64,000 nucleotides of DNA from JAFAGX01 sp963759875 (lineage in GTDB: Bacteria; Acidobacteriota; Terriglobia; Terriglobales; Acidobacteriaceae), in contig CAVXBB010000016.1 of NCBI GenBank assembly GCA_963759875.1, positions 310,001 to 374,000 on the forward strand, read 5' to 3'. Numbering within the stretch: the stretch's first letter is position 1; each line of letters opens with the position of its first letter. Shown here in pieces: positions 54,227 through 62,337 of this stretch. The notes beneath the pieces were generated by a model, which saw only the letters and a list, made by a program, of their open reading frames with translations, had not been told where the DNA came from and did no database searches. Both the position numbers and the translations under genes were made by a program.

Positions 54227-55455
54227 AACCATTCTCGTTAAACAAAAACGCCTCATCGTTGCAGGACCTGCGGGTTGCCATTGTGCACTATTGGCTCCTG
54301 CGTCGACGTGGGGGAGAACAGGTTCTCGAAACTCTGGCTGACATGTTTCCGAATGCAGATTTATTTGCTTTGCTGGTCGATAACAATGCACTATGGGAAC
54401 CTCTCCGCAGCCGCCACATTCAAACATCATTTCTTCAACGTATGCCCGGTATTGTTCGACACTATCAAAAGTTTTTGGCACTCTGCCCCCTGGCGCTCGA
54501 AAGTTTCAATTTCGATGGTTACGATCTTGTGATCAGTTCCGAATCTGGCCCTGCGAAGGGTATTCTCACCGGCAACCGGACTTGTCACATCTGTTACTGC
54601 CACACCCCTATGCGTTATTTATGGGACAAGTATTTCGAATATCGCGAACATTGCCGCGGAACTGTCAGGCGCCGGACCTATTCGCTGATCAGCCATTACA
54701 TGCGACTATGGGATGTGGCTAGTGCGAATCGGGTTGATCATTTTGTAGCCAACTCCCAGAATGTCGCAGCTCGCATTCAAAAAACGTACCGGCGTTCAGC
54801 ACAGGTAATTTATCCGCCCGTAGATGTAGAGCAATATGAACTCGCCCAAAGCGAACCGGAGAACTTCTATTTAGTCGTGAGTCAGCTCGTTGCCTACAAG
54901 CGCGTAGATCTGGCAGTGGCTGCTTGTAACCGACTCGGTCGCAAGTTGGTTGTGATCGGTGCAGGAGATGAGTTTGACAACCTCAAGAGGGCTGCGGGAC
55001 CAACTGTGACCATGCTCGGATGGCAAGAGTCTACCGTTGTTCGAGATTACTACCAGCGCTGCCGGGCCCTAATTTTTCCCGGAGAAGAAGACTTCGGCAT
55101 GACACCGGTGGAAGCGCAAGCTAGCGGACGCCCGGTGATTGCGTTTGGATACGGGGGAGCTTGTGAAACCGTGGACGGCAGTTTGGCAGATGACTACTCA
55201 CCGCAGACTGATGCAACGGGCATTTTCTTTCAAGAACCGTCGGCAGATTCTCTGGTCGCAGCTCTCTTAAAATTCGAAAAAAATGAGAAGCGGTTTTCGC
55301 CAGCAAGAGTCAGAGCGCATGTAAAACATTTCAGCACCGAACGTTTTAAGGCGGAAATGGTGGAGTTTATCGCGGAAAAAGTAGACGATTTTTTTAGCCC
55401 GCTTCAACCGGAGACATCGGCCACGCACCGGTCCAAACTGTGCATCACCCAATAA
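54223..55455 (+). CDS. GT4-family glycosyltransferase (WbaZ-like)
   Basis: This protein of about 410 residues has the GT-B fold. It opens with LRVAIVHYWLLRRRGGEQVL and continues with FDGYDLVISSESGPAKGILT and CHICYCHTPMRYLWDKYFEY, a motif common to WbaZ/mannosyltransferase-type enzymes. The C-terminal half has VSQLVAYKRVDLAVAACNRL and LIFPGEEDFGMTPVEAQASG with the E-x7-E pattern (EDFGMTPVE). A GDP-mannose or GDP-heptose type donor is plausible given the pathway genes downstream, but this is inference. The start overlaps the preceding stop by four bases. Confidence 0.88.
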   Translation: MKPFSLNKNASSLQDLRVAIVHYWLLRRRGGEQVLETLADMFPNADLFALLVDNNALWEPLRSRHIQTSFLQRMPGIVRHYQKFLALCPLALESFNFDGYDLVISSESGPAKGILTGNRTCHICYCHTPMRYLWDKYFEYREHCRGTVRRRTYSLISHYMRLWDVASANRVDHFVANSQNVAARIQKTYRRSAQVIYPPVDVEQYELAQSEPENFYLVVSQLVAYKRVDLAVAACNRLGRKLVVIGAGDEFDNLKRAAGPTVTMLGWQESTVVRDYYQRCRALIFPGEEDFGMTPVEAQASGRPVIAFGYGGACETVDGSLADDYSPQTDATGIFFQEPSADSLVAALLKFEKNEKRFSPARVRAHVKHFSTERFKAEMVEFIAEKVDDFFSPLQPETSATHRSKLCITQ

Positions 55456-55470
55456 TTTACAAGGCCAGTT

Positions 55471-56178
55471 TTGGATTCCCCTAAGGCGTTCGTGAATACC
55501 GTCGACTACAGTTCTTCCATCTCGCAAGAAACACCAGAACTGCTTACACCCACCAATTGGCGCCCAGCGCACCGCCCTCTGTGGGCTGAAGCAATCAAGC
55601 GAGCTATTGACTTCCTTGGTGCAGCCACAGGATTAATCTTCCTGTCCCCTGTTCTTGCTGGTATTGCCATATTGGTAAAGTTGCATGATAGTGGACCAGT
55701 TTTTTACCGACGGAGGGTTGTAGGACAACAAGGCCCTTTTGACGCGTTCAAGTTTCGAACTATGCGGACCGATGCCGATTTAATGCTCCAAAACGACCCT
55801 GCAATGCGGCAGAGGTTCGAAGAAAACTTCAAGCTTAAAAGCGATCCTCGGGTGACCAAAATTGGCTCGCGTTTGCGCAAGCATAGCCTCGATGAATTGC
55901 CACAATTGTTCAATGTTCTCATCGGACAAATGACACTGGTCGGACCCCGGATGATTACAGCGGAAGAACTAGCGAAGTATGGCGAGCATCAGGCGATGCT
56001 CCAATCCGTCAAACCTGGGCTGACCGGCTATTGGCAAGTGAACGGCAGGCAAAACATTGGGTATCGCCAGAGGGTTGAGATGGACCTCTACTACATTGCC
56101 AATTGGAGTCTGAGTTTGGATTTCCGCATCTTAGTGGCCACGCCTTGGAGGGTTGTGAAAGGAGAGGGTGCTTTTTGA
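55471..56178 (+). CDS. Phosphoglycosyl transferase, short form (active-site residues present)
   Basis: This 235-residue enzyme starts repeat-unit synthesis by moving a sugar-1-phosphate to undecaprenyl phosphate. It has the re-entrant membrane helix (KRAIDFLGAATGLIFLSPVL), SGPVFYRRRVVGQQGPFDAF, KFRTMRTDADLM, and the catalytic Asp-Glu pair D141-E142 in HSLDELPQLFNVLIGQMTLV, followed by GPR and KPGLTGYWQVNGRQNIGY. It is the catalytic domain only, without the N-terminal four-helix and Rossmann parts of WbaP. The start is TTG at 55471. It precedes galE, whose TTG start overlaps its stop. Confidence 0.9.
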   Translation: MDSPKAFVNTVDYSSSISQETPELLTPTNWRPAHRPLWAEAIKRAIDFLGAATGLIFLSPVLAGIAILVKLHDSGPVFYRRRVVGQQGPFDAFKFRTMRTDADLMLQNDPAMRQRFEENFKLKSDPRVTKIGSRLRKHSLDELPQLFNVLIGQMTLVGPRMITAEELAKYGEHQAMLQSVKPGLTGYWQVNGRQNIGYRQRVEMDLYYIANWSLSLDFRILVATPWRVVKGEGAF

Positions 56179-57191
56179 CACGACCGACGATTCTCGTTAC
56201 CGGTGGGGCCGGGTACATCGGCTCCATTTGCGCTGCAAAACTGCTGGAACGCGACTACTCTGTCGTAGTCATCGATAACCTGTCGACCGGATTTAGAGAA
56301 GCTGTACCGGCCAATGCGCTCTTCTATCAGGCTGATATTGCGGACTCGCAATATATCAAGAAGATTCTCCAAGAAAATGATATCGAGGTCGTTTTCCATT
56401 TTGCTGCGAAGGCTTTAATCCCGGAATCTGTCACCGATCCCGGATTGTTCTTCAAGGAAAACGTCGCCTCAGGCATCAGTTTTCTAGAGGAACTTCGACG
56501 CGCTAAAGTTCGCAAATTCATTTTTTCTTCTACGGCTGCGGTTTATGGTGAACCGATAGAAGTGCCAATCCCAGAACACCACGCAACTTGCCCTGTGAAT
56601 TCCTATGGAGAGACCAAGCTCATGTTTGAGCGGATTCTAGCTTGGTACGCGCGTGCATACGGCTGGGGCGTGGCAGCCATGCGTTACTTCAATGCATCAG
56701 GCGCTTGCTTGGGGCGCGGAGAGATGCACGACCCAGAAACTCACGTGATACCTCTGCTACTGCAGGCAGCCACAGGCTGCCGAGATCGGTTCCTTATTTT
56801 CGGAACTGATTATGAAACCAAAGATGGCACCTGTATTCGTGACTACGTCCATGTGGCAGATATCGCCGATGCGCACATTCGGGCAATGCAACTTCTCGAC
56901 CGGTCCCAAATGTTTGTTTTCAACATAGGTACGGGCACTGGACACTCCGTGAAGGATGTCATCAAAGCGGTGGAGCGCGTTACCGGTGAAAACATCCCTG
57001 TCCGTGCAACTGAGCGGCGGATGGGAGATCCCGCGGTACTTTGTGCCAATCCAGAGTTGCTGATGAGAACCTTGGGCTGGAAACCTGAGAACTCCGACCT
57101 CCGGAATATTGTCGAAACAGCTTGGCGGTTTTACCAGAGCGCGAAGGAACCAAAAGCTGTTGTTGGTTTAGCCGCTGATCGTACTTTGTGA
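56175..57191 (+). CDS. galE: UDP-glucose 4-epimerase
   Basis: This 338-residue NAD-dependent short-chain epimerase interconverts UDP-glucose and UDP-galactose. It has the NAD motif ILVTGGAGYIGS, IDNLSTG, the catalytic FSSTAAVYGE and the Y-x3-K pair in CPVNSYGETKLMFE, then RYFNASGACLGRGEMHDPET and DYETKDGTCIRDYVHVADIA, all typical of GalE. I chose the TTG at 56175 because GGAGAGG lies about eight bases upstream and the next residues begin the NAD-binding strand. A longer frame from 56103 would overlap the previous gene by 76 bases. It would supply galactose for the polymer. Confidence 0.9.
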   Translation: MTRPTILVTGGAGYIGSICAAKLLERDYSVVVIDNLSTGFREAVPANALFYQADIADSQYIKKILQENDIEVVFHFAAKALIPESVTDPGLFFKENVASGISFLEELRRAKVRKFIFSSTAAVYGEPIEVPIPEHHATCPVNSYGETKLMFERILAWYARAYGWGVAAMRYFNASGACLGRGEMHDPETHVIPLLLQAATGCRDRFLIFGTDYETKDGTCIRDYVHVADIADAHIRAMQLLDRSQMFVFNIGTGTGHSVKDVIKAVERVTGENIPVRATERRMGDPAVLCANPELLMRTLGWKPENSDLRNIVETAWRFYQSAKEPKAVVGLAADRTL

Positions 57192-57218
57192 GGTAAGGGA
57201 TCCAAGAATGTTTAGGCT

Positions 57219-57863
57219 ATGACGACCTCCCCAGCAACGAACGGCTTTTCAAGACCCAGATCCCTGACGGCCACAAAGACACATTCATCGGCAAGGTATT
57301 TTGCCGAGGTTGCGGGAGTGTCCGCAAGGCTCCCTTACGCGATGATCGATCAAGTTGCAGAAGTGCTCTATAAAGCCTATCTGCAACATCAGGCTGTGTT
57401 GCTGTTTGGCAATGGCGGCAGTGCTGCTTTAGCGTCGCATCTTGCCTGCGATCTCGGAAAGGGCACAGTGCTAAATGGTGCAGAGCGATTTCGAGTGATA
57501 GCCCTGACCGACAATATTCCGTTAATCACTGCGTGGGCGAACGATTCTCGTTACGAAGATATTTTCGCCGAGCAGATGCGTAATTTTATTCAGCCCCGCG
57601 ACATCGCCTTTGCGATCAGTGGAAGCGGGAATTCGTCCAACGTACTCAGGGCGCTGGAACTGGCTCGTGCAGTCGGCGCATATACCATTGGCTTGGGTGG
57701 ATACCAAGGCGGCAAGATGAAGTCGCTATGCGATCTCTGCATAGTTGTTCCTTCGGAGAATATGCAGATCATTGAAGATTTGCATCTGAGCATTGGCCAT
57801 TGTGTATTTCGAGCGGTCCAAGCTCAAATTGCGCAAGCCTTTGCACTCGCGGCTCGCGTTTGA
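57219..57863 (+). CDS. gmhA: SIS-domain phosphoheptose isomerase (GmhA-like)
   Basis: This 214-residue sugar isomerase has the SIS-domain marks of GmhA: VLLFGNGGSAALASHLACDL with the phosphate loop, IALTDNIPLITAWANDSRYE, FAISGSGNSSNVLRALELA with the second phosphate loop, and MQIIEDLHLSIGHCV with the active-site His/Glu. GmhA turns sedoheptulose 7-phosphate into D-glycero-D-manno-heptose 7-phosphate. The pathway continues with the kinase, nucleotidyltransferase and HAD genes downstream. The first 30 residues are a flexible extension. Confidence 0.88.
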   Translation: MTTSPATNGFSRPRSLTATKTHSSARYFAEVAGVSARLPYAMIDQVAEVLYKAYLQHQAVLLFGNGGSAALASHLACDLGKGTVLNGAERFRVIALTDNIPLITAWANDSRYEDIFAEQMRNFIQPRDIAFAISGSGNSSNVLRALELARAVGAYTIGLGGYQGGKMKSLCDLCIVVPSENMQIIEDLHLSIGHCVFRAVQAQIAQAFALAARV

Positions 57864-58002
57864 GCCTTCGAGGTTGGCCATGATCAGAGAACGTTTGATT
57901 TGTATGCGAGATTTGACTTGCCTGCCAAATGTTTCTCCGGTCCGACATCATTTTCGTTCCGATCTTTCTCCGTCAATCTAGGGCAAGAGTGGAAAAGACA
58001 CT

Positions 58003-59409
58003 GTGAAGCAACAGCGAATTCAGCACTGGATCCTTGCCGCGGACCTGGTTTGGCTAGTAGTAGCTATGGCTTTGGCTTACTGCCTGCGCTATGGCATGAA
58101 CTGGGACCAACCAGCAGGAGCCTCTTTCTTGGCCTTTCTTCCCGCGCTGGCCACCGCTTTGGTGGTATGGGCTGTGATGTTTGCCCGCATGAAGCTCGAT
58201 GGCTTTCGCCAAGGTTGGTATTTGCCTGCAATTTTGGCTCACTTATTTCTCGGGGTTTCGTTTTTGGTCCTCATCCTACTCGCCACCGAATACCTGGTAC
58301 GGCAATTCCTGTCACGTTTTGTGTTGCTGTATTTCGGTTTGTTCTTATTCTTGGGCATGATCGCCATCCGCTGCGCGGTTCACGTGATCGTTGCATCTCG
58401 ACGTAATGTGAGCGAACTGCGACGCGTAGTGATTTTGGGCAATGGACCCGTCTCAAGAGAGATGGCGGCAAAGATCGAGAGTCATCCGGAAATGCTGTGC
58501 CAGGTAGTCGGTTTCTTGTCCTCGGCTGATAGCGGTGTGGACAACGGCGGCATGAACAACGGAGGAGAATTAAAGACGGTGCAGACACTCGGGGTTCTTC
58601 AACTATTACGTGAGTATGCCGTGGATGAAGTCATCATCACGGTTTCGAAGCCTGGAGTGCCCGAAATACTCAGATTGATCCAACAGTGCCGTGGCGCTGG
58701 GATTGACGTGAGTATAGTGCCTCACCCGTATGAGCTCTACCTCTCGAAACCGCAACTGCTTGATATCGGCGGTTTGCCCGTACTCAAAATCCATCAGAAC
58801 AATCTCCGCTTAGCTTTTTCCCCGTGGAAACGGGCTTTGGATCTCGGGCTGGGTCTCGTGCTGCTGCTGTTATCGTTACCCCTGCAAGGCATTGCTGTGC
58901 TGATGTTACTGGGGAGAAAGGATGGCCCGTTCTGCCGTGAGTTGCGTTGCGGACGGGCAGGCAAACTCTTTCGAATGTGGAGGCTCAACTCCGATAGAGA
59001 TAAAGATAATCTGCCTCTTCGCGAAGTCCTTTTGCAGCAGTTGAGCATTACCGAGCTTCCACAATTGTGGAATGTTGTTAAAGGTGAGATGAGCCTGGTC
59101 GGTCCCCGTCCTGAATCTCCGGAGCGGGTCAAGTACTACTCAGATTGGCAAAGTCAACGCTTGAATGTGAAGCCCGGCATGACCGGCCTGGCTCAGGTTC
59201 GCGGGTTACGAGAAAAGCATTCCTCGGAGGAAAAGTCCAGATTCGATCTGCAATATATGCTGCAGATTTCGGTGTTTTACGACCTTTCGTTGTTGCTGCA
59301 AACAATCTGGACATTGTTCGGCAGGTTGTTTCAACTTAGTGCAACCGGCGGTATTTCGTTTCAGGGCAGATTGCAAGATGCTCATAGTTCGCAGCCCAGT
59401 GCGGATTAG
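58003..59409 (+). CDS. Long-form phosphoglycosyl transferase lacking the catalytic Asp
   Basis: This 468-residue protein has the WbaP/WcaJ layout: about four N-terminal helices (AADLVWLVVAMALAYCLRYG, VLILLATEYLV), a Rossmann-like middle part (RRVVILGNGPVSREMAAKIE), and a C-terminal catalytic domain (KRALDLGLGLVLLLLSLP, GPFCRELRCGRAG, VKGEMSLVGPRPESPER, VKPGMTGLAQVRGL). The SLDELPQL signature reads SITELPQL, so the catalytic Asp is T350, with E351 kept. The KFRTM segment is also changed (FRMWRLNSD). It may be an inactive partner, or a variant with changed chemistry. GTG start. Its 3' end overlaps the kinase gene by 32 bases. Confidence 0.85.
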   Translation: MKQQRIQHWILAADLVWLVVAMALAYCLRYGMNWDQPAGASFLAFLPALATALVVWAVMFARMKLDGFRQGWYLPAILAHLFLGVSFLVLILLATEYLVRQFLSRFVLLYFGLFLFLGMIAIRCAVHVIVASRRNVSELRRVVILGNGPVSREMAAKIESHPEMLCQVVGFLSSADSGVDNGGMNNGGELKTVQTLGVLQLLREYAVDEVIITVSKPGVPEILRLIQQCRGAGIDVSIVPHPYELYLSKPQLLDIGGLPVLKIHQNNLRLAFSPWKRALDLGLGLVLLLLSLPLQGIAVLMLLGRKDGPFCRELRCGRAGKLFRMWRLNSDRDKDNLPLREVLLQQLSITELPQLWNVVKGEMSLVGPRPESPERVKYYSDWQSQRLNVKPGMTGLAQVRGLREKHSSEEKSRFDLQYMLQISVFYDLSLLLQTIWTLFGRLFQLSATGGISFQGRLQDAHSSQPSAD

Positions 59410-60463
59410 TTTCGGCGGAGGAGGAACGGACCTGCCCGCCTACTATGAACAGTTTGGCGGGGCTGTGCTTAGCGCTGGTATAAATAAGTATTTCTATACT
59501 ACTCTAGGTGCGCGCAGCGACGGCAAGATCCAGATCATCTCCTCAGATTTGCGAGTTTTTGAAACGTGGCGCGACATCTCCGACATGTCCCTGGAGGGCA
59601 GTGCGTTGGAAATTCCTCTAGCAGTGCTGAGGGAGTGGGGACGTAATGTCTCCGTCGATCTTTTTTTGGCATCTGAAATACCCCCGGGCACTGGACTGGG
59701 ATCTTCAGCGAGTGTATGCGTGAACATTTTGAAGACCCTCAGCAGTTACCTTCAGCAACCTCTTTCCAAGTATGAACTAGCTGAGCAAGCTTTCCACATT
59801 GCGCGTAACGTGCTGGGCAGACACGTTGGCAAGCAGGATGAATACGCCGCCGCTTTTGGCGGTCTCAACTACATCTCATTTCTTCAGAATGGAAAGACCC
59901 AAGTAGATCCTCTCGACTTGCACCCCGCGATCACGCGCGAGCTGCAGGCGAATCTAATGTTGTTCTTCACAGGCTCCGCCCACCATTCTTGGACTATTTT
60001 GCAAGAACAGGAAAGCTTAACTCGGGCCCATTCTGGTTCAACTTTGGATGCCCTGCACGAAATTAAGGCCTTGGGCGTAAGAATGCGCGAGGCTCTCCAG
60101 AGAGGGCAGCTTCATAGGTTTGGCGAGCTGCTCCATGAAGGGTGGCAAGCTAAACAGCGGGTGTCGGAAAAAATCTCTACCTCTCGCATAAATCAACTCT
60201 ACGCGCTTGCGCGGCACCACGGAGCCATTGGTGGCAAGATTACGGGCGCGGGCGGCGGCGGCTTTTTGCTGCTTTATTGTGAAAGTCAGTATCAGGAGGC
60301 AGTGCGGCAGGCATTGCTCGACCAGGGCATCCAGGACATGACTTTCGCATTCGATGAACAAGGTGCGACGGTCATCGTGAACGATCCTTTTATTGACGCT
60401 GACCAGAAGGGCGGATCGCGCTGGATTTTTGTTCCCGCCAAGCCCGCGCGTACTGGCTCATAA
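59378..60463 (+). CDS. hddA: GHMP kinase, D-glycero-D-manno-heptose 7-phosphate kinase-like (HddA)
   Basis: This protein of about 361 residues phosphorylates a sugar phosphate at C1. It starts with LIVRSPVRISFGGGGTDLPA, typical of HddA, has the ATP loop PPGTGLGSSASVCVN, and GKITGAGGGGFLLLY (GHMP motif 3). HddA makes heptose 1,7-bisphosphate in the GDP-heptose pathway, and the gmhA-like gene sits two genes upstream. I chose the ATG at 59378, which begins the conserved strand. It overlaps the preceding gene by 32 bases. Confidence 0.85.
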   Translation: MLIVRSPVRISFGGGGTDLPAYYEQFGGAVLSAGINKYFYTTLGARSDGKIQIISSDLRVFETWRDISDMSLEGSALEIPLAVLREWGRNVSVDLFLASEIPPGTGLGSSASVCVNILKTLSSYLQQPLSKYELAEQAFHIARNVLGRHVGKQDEYAAAFGGLNYISFLQNGKTQVDPLDLHPAITRELQANLMLFFTGSAHHSWTILQEQESLTRAHSGSTLDALHEIKALGVRMREALQRGQLHRFGELLHEGWQAKQRVSEKISTSRINQLYALARHHGAIGGKITGAGGGGFLLLYCESQYQEAVRQALLDQGIQDMTFAFDEQGATVIVNDPFIDADQKGGSRWIFVPAKPARTGS

Positions 60464-60501
60464 AGCCTCCAGCCAACTTGAATCGCTAAAGACGAGTTTG
60501 C

Positions 60502-61215
60502 TTGAAAGCCTTCTTGCTTGCGGCCGGCCATGGCACGCGTTTGCGTCCTCTCACGGACGCCACGCCGAAGTGTTTGCTTCCCATAAATGGCACACCGATG
60601 CTTGAGCTATGGCTGCAAACCTGTTGCAAATTTGGCATCACAGACGTTCTCATTAACATTCACGCGCACGCCGAGAGCGTCCGCCGTTTCGTCGCACAAG
60701 GTCAACGCTCTGTATGTGTCCACGTGATCGAGGAACGCGAGTTACTGGGCAGTGCAGGTACACTGAGGGAGAATCGAAAGTGGGTCTACCACGATGACAG
60801 CTTTTGGGTTTTCTATGCCGACGTGCTGCACCGGGTGAACCTGTCCGCGATGCTCGACTTGCACCGCTCGCGATATCCCGCCGCCACTCTCGGCGTGTAT
60901 CGAGTTCCCGACCCTACCCGTTGTGGAATTGTCGGCGTGTTGCCCGACCAAACAGTTAGCGACTTTATTGAGAAACCGCAGCAGCCACGAAGTAATCTGG
61001 CGTTCGCTGGAATTTTGCTGGGCAGCAGAACGCTGCTGGATGCGATCCCAGATAAGCACCCCGCCGACATCGGTTTTGACGTGCTTCCAGGGCTCGTCGG
61101 GAATATGCTGGCCTATGAAATTTCTGAATACCTGATCGATATTGGTACTATGGAAAATTACAGCAAAGCCCAGGCGACATGGCCTGCTCTCTCGGAGCCG
61201 ATTCCACATGCTTGA
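60502..61215 (+). CDS. Sugar-1-phosphate nucleotidyltransferase (HddC/ManC-like)
   Basis: This 237-residue enzyme activates a sugar 1-phosphate with an NTP. It has the signature AAGHGTRLRPLTDATPKCLL at the start, PINGTPMLELWLQTC, a metal-binding Asp in VFYADVLHRV, and DFIEKPQQPRSNLAFAGILL. By context it is the guanylyltransferase that makes GDP-D-glycero-D-manno-heptose (HddC), but a mannose- or glucose-1-phosphate partner is possible because the fold is shared. The start is TTG at 60502. It overlaps the next gene by eight bases. Confidence 0.8.
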   Translation: MKAFLLAAGHGTRLRPLTDATPKCLLPINGTPMLELWLQTCCKFGITDVLINIHAHAESVRRFVAQGQRSVCVHVIEERELLGSAGTLRENRKWVYHDDSFWVFYADVLHRVNLSAMLDLHRSRYPAATLGVYRVPDPTRCGIVGVLPDQTVSDFIEKPQQPRSNLAFAGILLGSRTLLDAIPDKHPADIGFDVLPGLVGNMLAYEISEYLIDIGTMENYSKAQATWPALSEPIPHA

Positions 61216-61852
61216 GGGTGTAATTTTTGACATGGATGGCGTTCTCATTGACAGCCATCCCGTTCATCGCCAGGCATGGAAGAAGTTCCTAACCACCCTT
61301 GGTAAACGTGTCCCGGACGAAGATCTTGAATACATTCTGGAAGGGCGGCGACGCGACGAAATACTTCGCCATTTCCTAGGCGATCTCCCGTCCGACGCGC
61401 TCGCCGAGTACGGTCATCGGAAAGATTTGTTTTTTGAGGAGAACTTCAGTCATGTGAAGCTGCTTCCGGGCGTCGCGGATTTCTTGAAAAACTTGGAAAG
61501 AGCGGGCGTACGGATGGCAGTCGCGACTTCCGCCAGTTCTTCACGCACATGGCGTACTTTAGAACGGCATGCTTTGCACGAAAGGTTTGTGGCGGTAATC
61601 ACCGGAGATGATGTTGAAGCCGGCAAACCTGATCCAGCCATTTACGAACTTGCTGCACAGCGAATGAAAATCTCGCCACCAAACCTACTGGTCTTGGAAG
61701 ATGCTCCATGCGGCGTCCAGGCAGCCAAAGCGGCAGGCATCCGATGCATCGGCGTTACTCGCAACGGACGCGCCGAAGCCTTGCTTAGCGCTGGTGCAAG
61801 TCGAATCATTCCCGACTTCGCTGGCTTGTCTCTTGCAGAGCTCGAAGTTTGA
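61208..61852 (+). CDS. HAD-family phosphatase (beta-PGM subfamily)
   Basis: This protein of about 214 residues has the HAD motifs: FDMDGVLIDSHPVHRQAW (nucleophile and acid Asp), VATSASSSR (Ser/Thr), a lysine in VEAGKPDPAIYELA, and LVLEDAPCGVQAAKAAG (acidic pair). It belongs to the beta-phosphoglucomutase-like subfamily and not to the GmhB family, which has a different opening motif. In this setting it is the likely phosphatase for heptose 1,7-bisphosphate, replacing GmhB. It is the last gene of the locus. The ATG at 61208 overlaps the preceding stop. Confidence 0.85.
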   Translation: MLEGVIFDMDGVLIDSHPVHRQAWKKFLTTLGKRVPDEDLEYILEGRRRDEILRHFLGDLPSDALAEYGHRKDLFFEENFSHVKLLPGVADFLKNLERAGVRMAVATSASSSRTWRTLERHALHERFVAVITGDDVEAGKPDPAIYELAAQRMKISPPNLLVLEDAPCGVQAAKAAGIRCIGVTRNGRAEALLSAGASRIIPDFAGLSLAELEV

Positions 61853-61922
61853 TCCCGTCCCTCCTTGTGTACCTGCCCCACAGCTGCCCCATCGATTAGT
61901 TCCTGAGGCATGCGCCAAGTCG

Positions 61923-61941
61923 GGAAGGCTTGCCCTTCCTT
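61923..61941 (+). terminator. Possible weak terminator of the exopolysaccharide locus
   Basis: GGAAGG (61923-61928) and CCTTCC (61934-61939) form a 6-bp stem with a 5-base loop and are followed by only TT. It is about 70 bases past the last stop. Confidence 0.3.
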
Positions 61942-62163
61942 AACCTCCTGCCTGGTAACACCGATCGTTAGCTTTGTTGTCGTTCAGGATGCCGCCGGTG
62001 TGTGCGGGGGCAGCCACGCTAAGATGTAAGTATCTTTGTCATCTATGTCTTAGCAGCCGACAAAACGCGCGTGGTTATGCTTCGTTCGCAGCTTCGCTTC
62101 GGATTTGCAACTTCTGCCAGATGAAGGTGTTGGTTCGGCTTCTGCAAACACGCAACGCGGTAA

Positions 62164-62190
62164 TGTCTTAAATACACGTTATTTAAGACA
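62164..62190. promoter_or_regulatory. Perfect 11-bp palindrome upstream of the FG-GAP gene
   Basis: TGTCTTAAATA (62164-62174) and TATTTAAGACA (62180-62190) are exact inverted copies with a 5-base spacer CACGT. It is AT-rich and without a T-run, so it looks like an operator more than a terminator. It is about 150 bases upstream of the FG-GAP gene. Confidence 0.5.
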
Positions 62191-62337
62191 AGGCCTCGCA
62201 ACGCACTGTCATTGACAGACACAAAATTGGGGACAAACTGTAAATCTGAGGATTGCCACCAAAGGTCCATCGCGTCCATCCTCAATGGCCGACATCCTCG
62301 TGTATCTACGTTCTTCGCTGCCGCATAGGAGTCTCGA

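Larger units (their letters stand above)
61853..62337. other. Intergenic region after the exopolysaccharide locus
   Basis: No gene is supported here. It contains a weak hairpin at 61923-61941 that may end the long operon, and a perfect AT-rich palindrome at 62164-62190 that lies about 150 bases upstream of the FG-GAP gene. The FG-GAP gene has AGGAG (62327-62331) six bases before its ATG. Confidence 0.5.

Noticed and set aside
55471..61852. The sugar genes as a separate LPS core locus
   Set aside because: They are on the same strand, with short gaps or overlaps, and follow the export, flippase and polymerase genes without a terminator, so I treat them as part of the exopolysaccharide locus.
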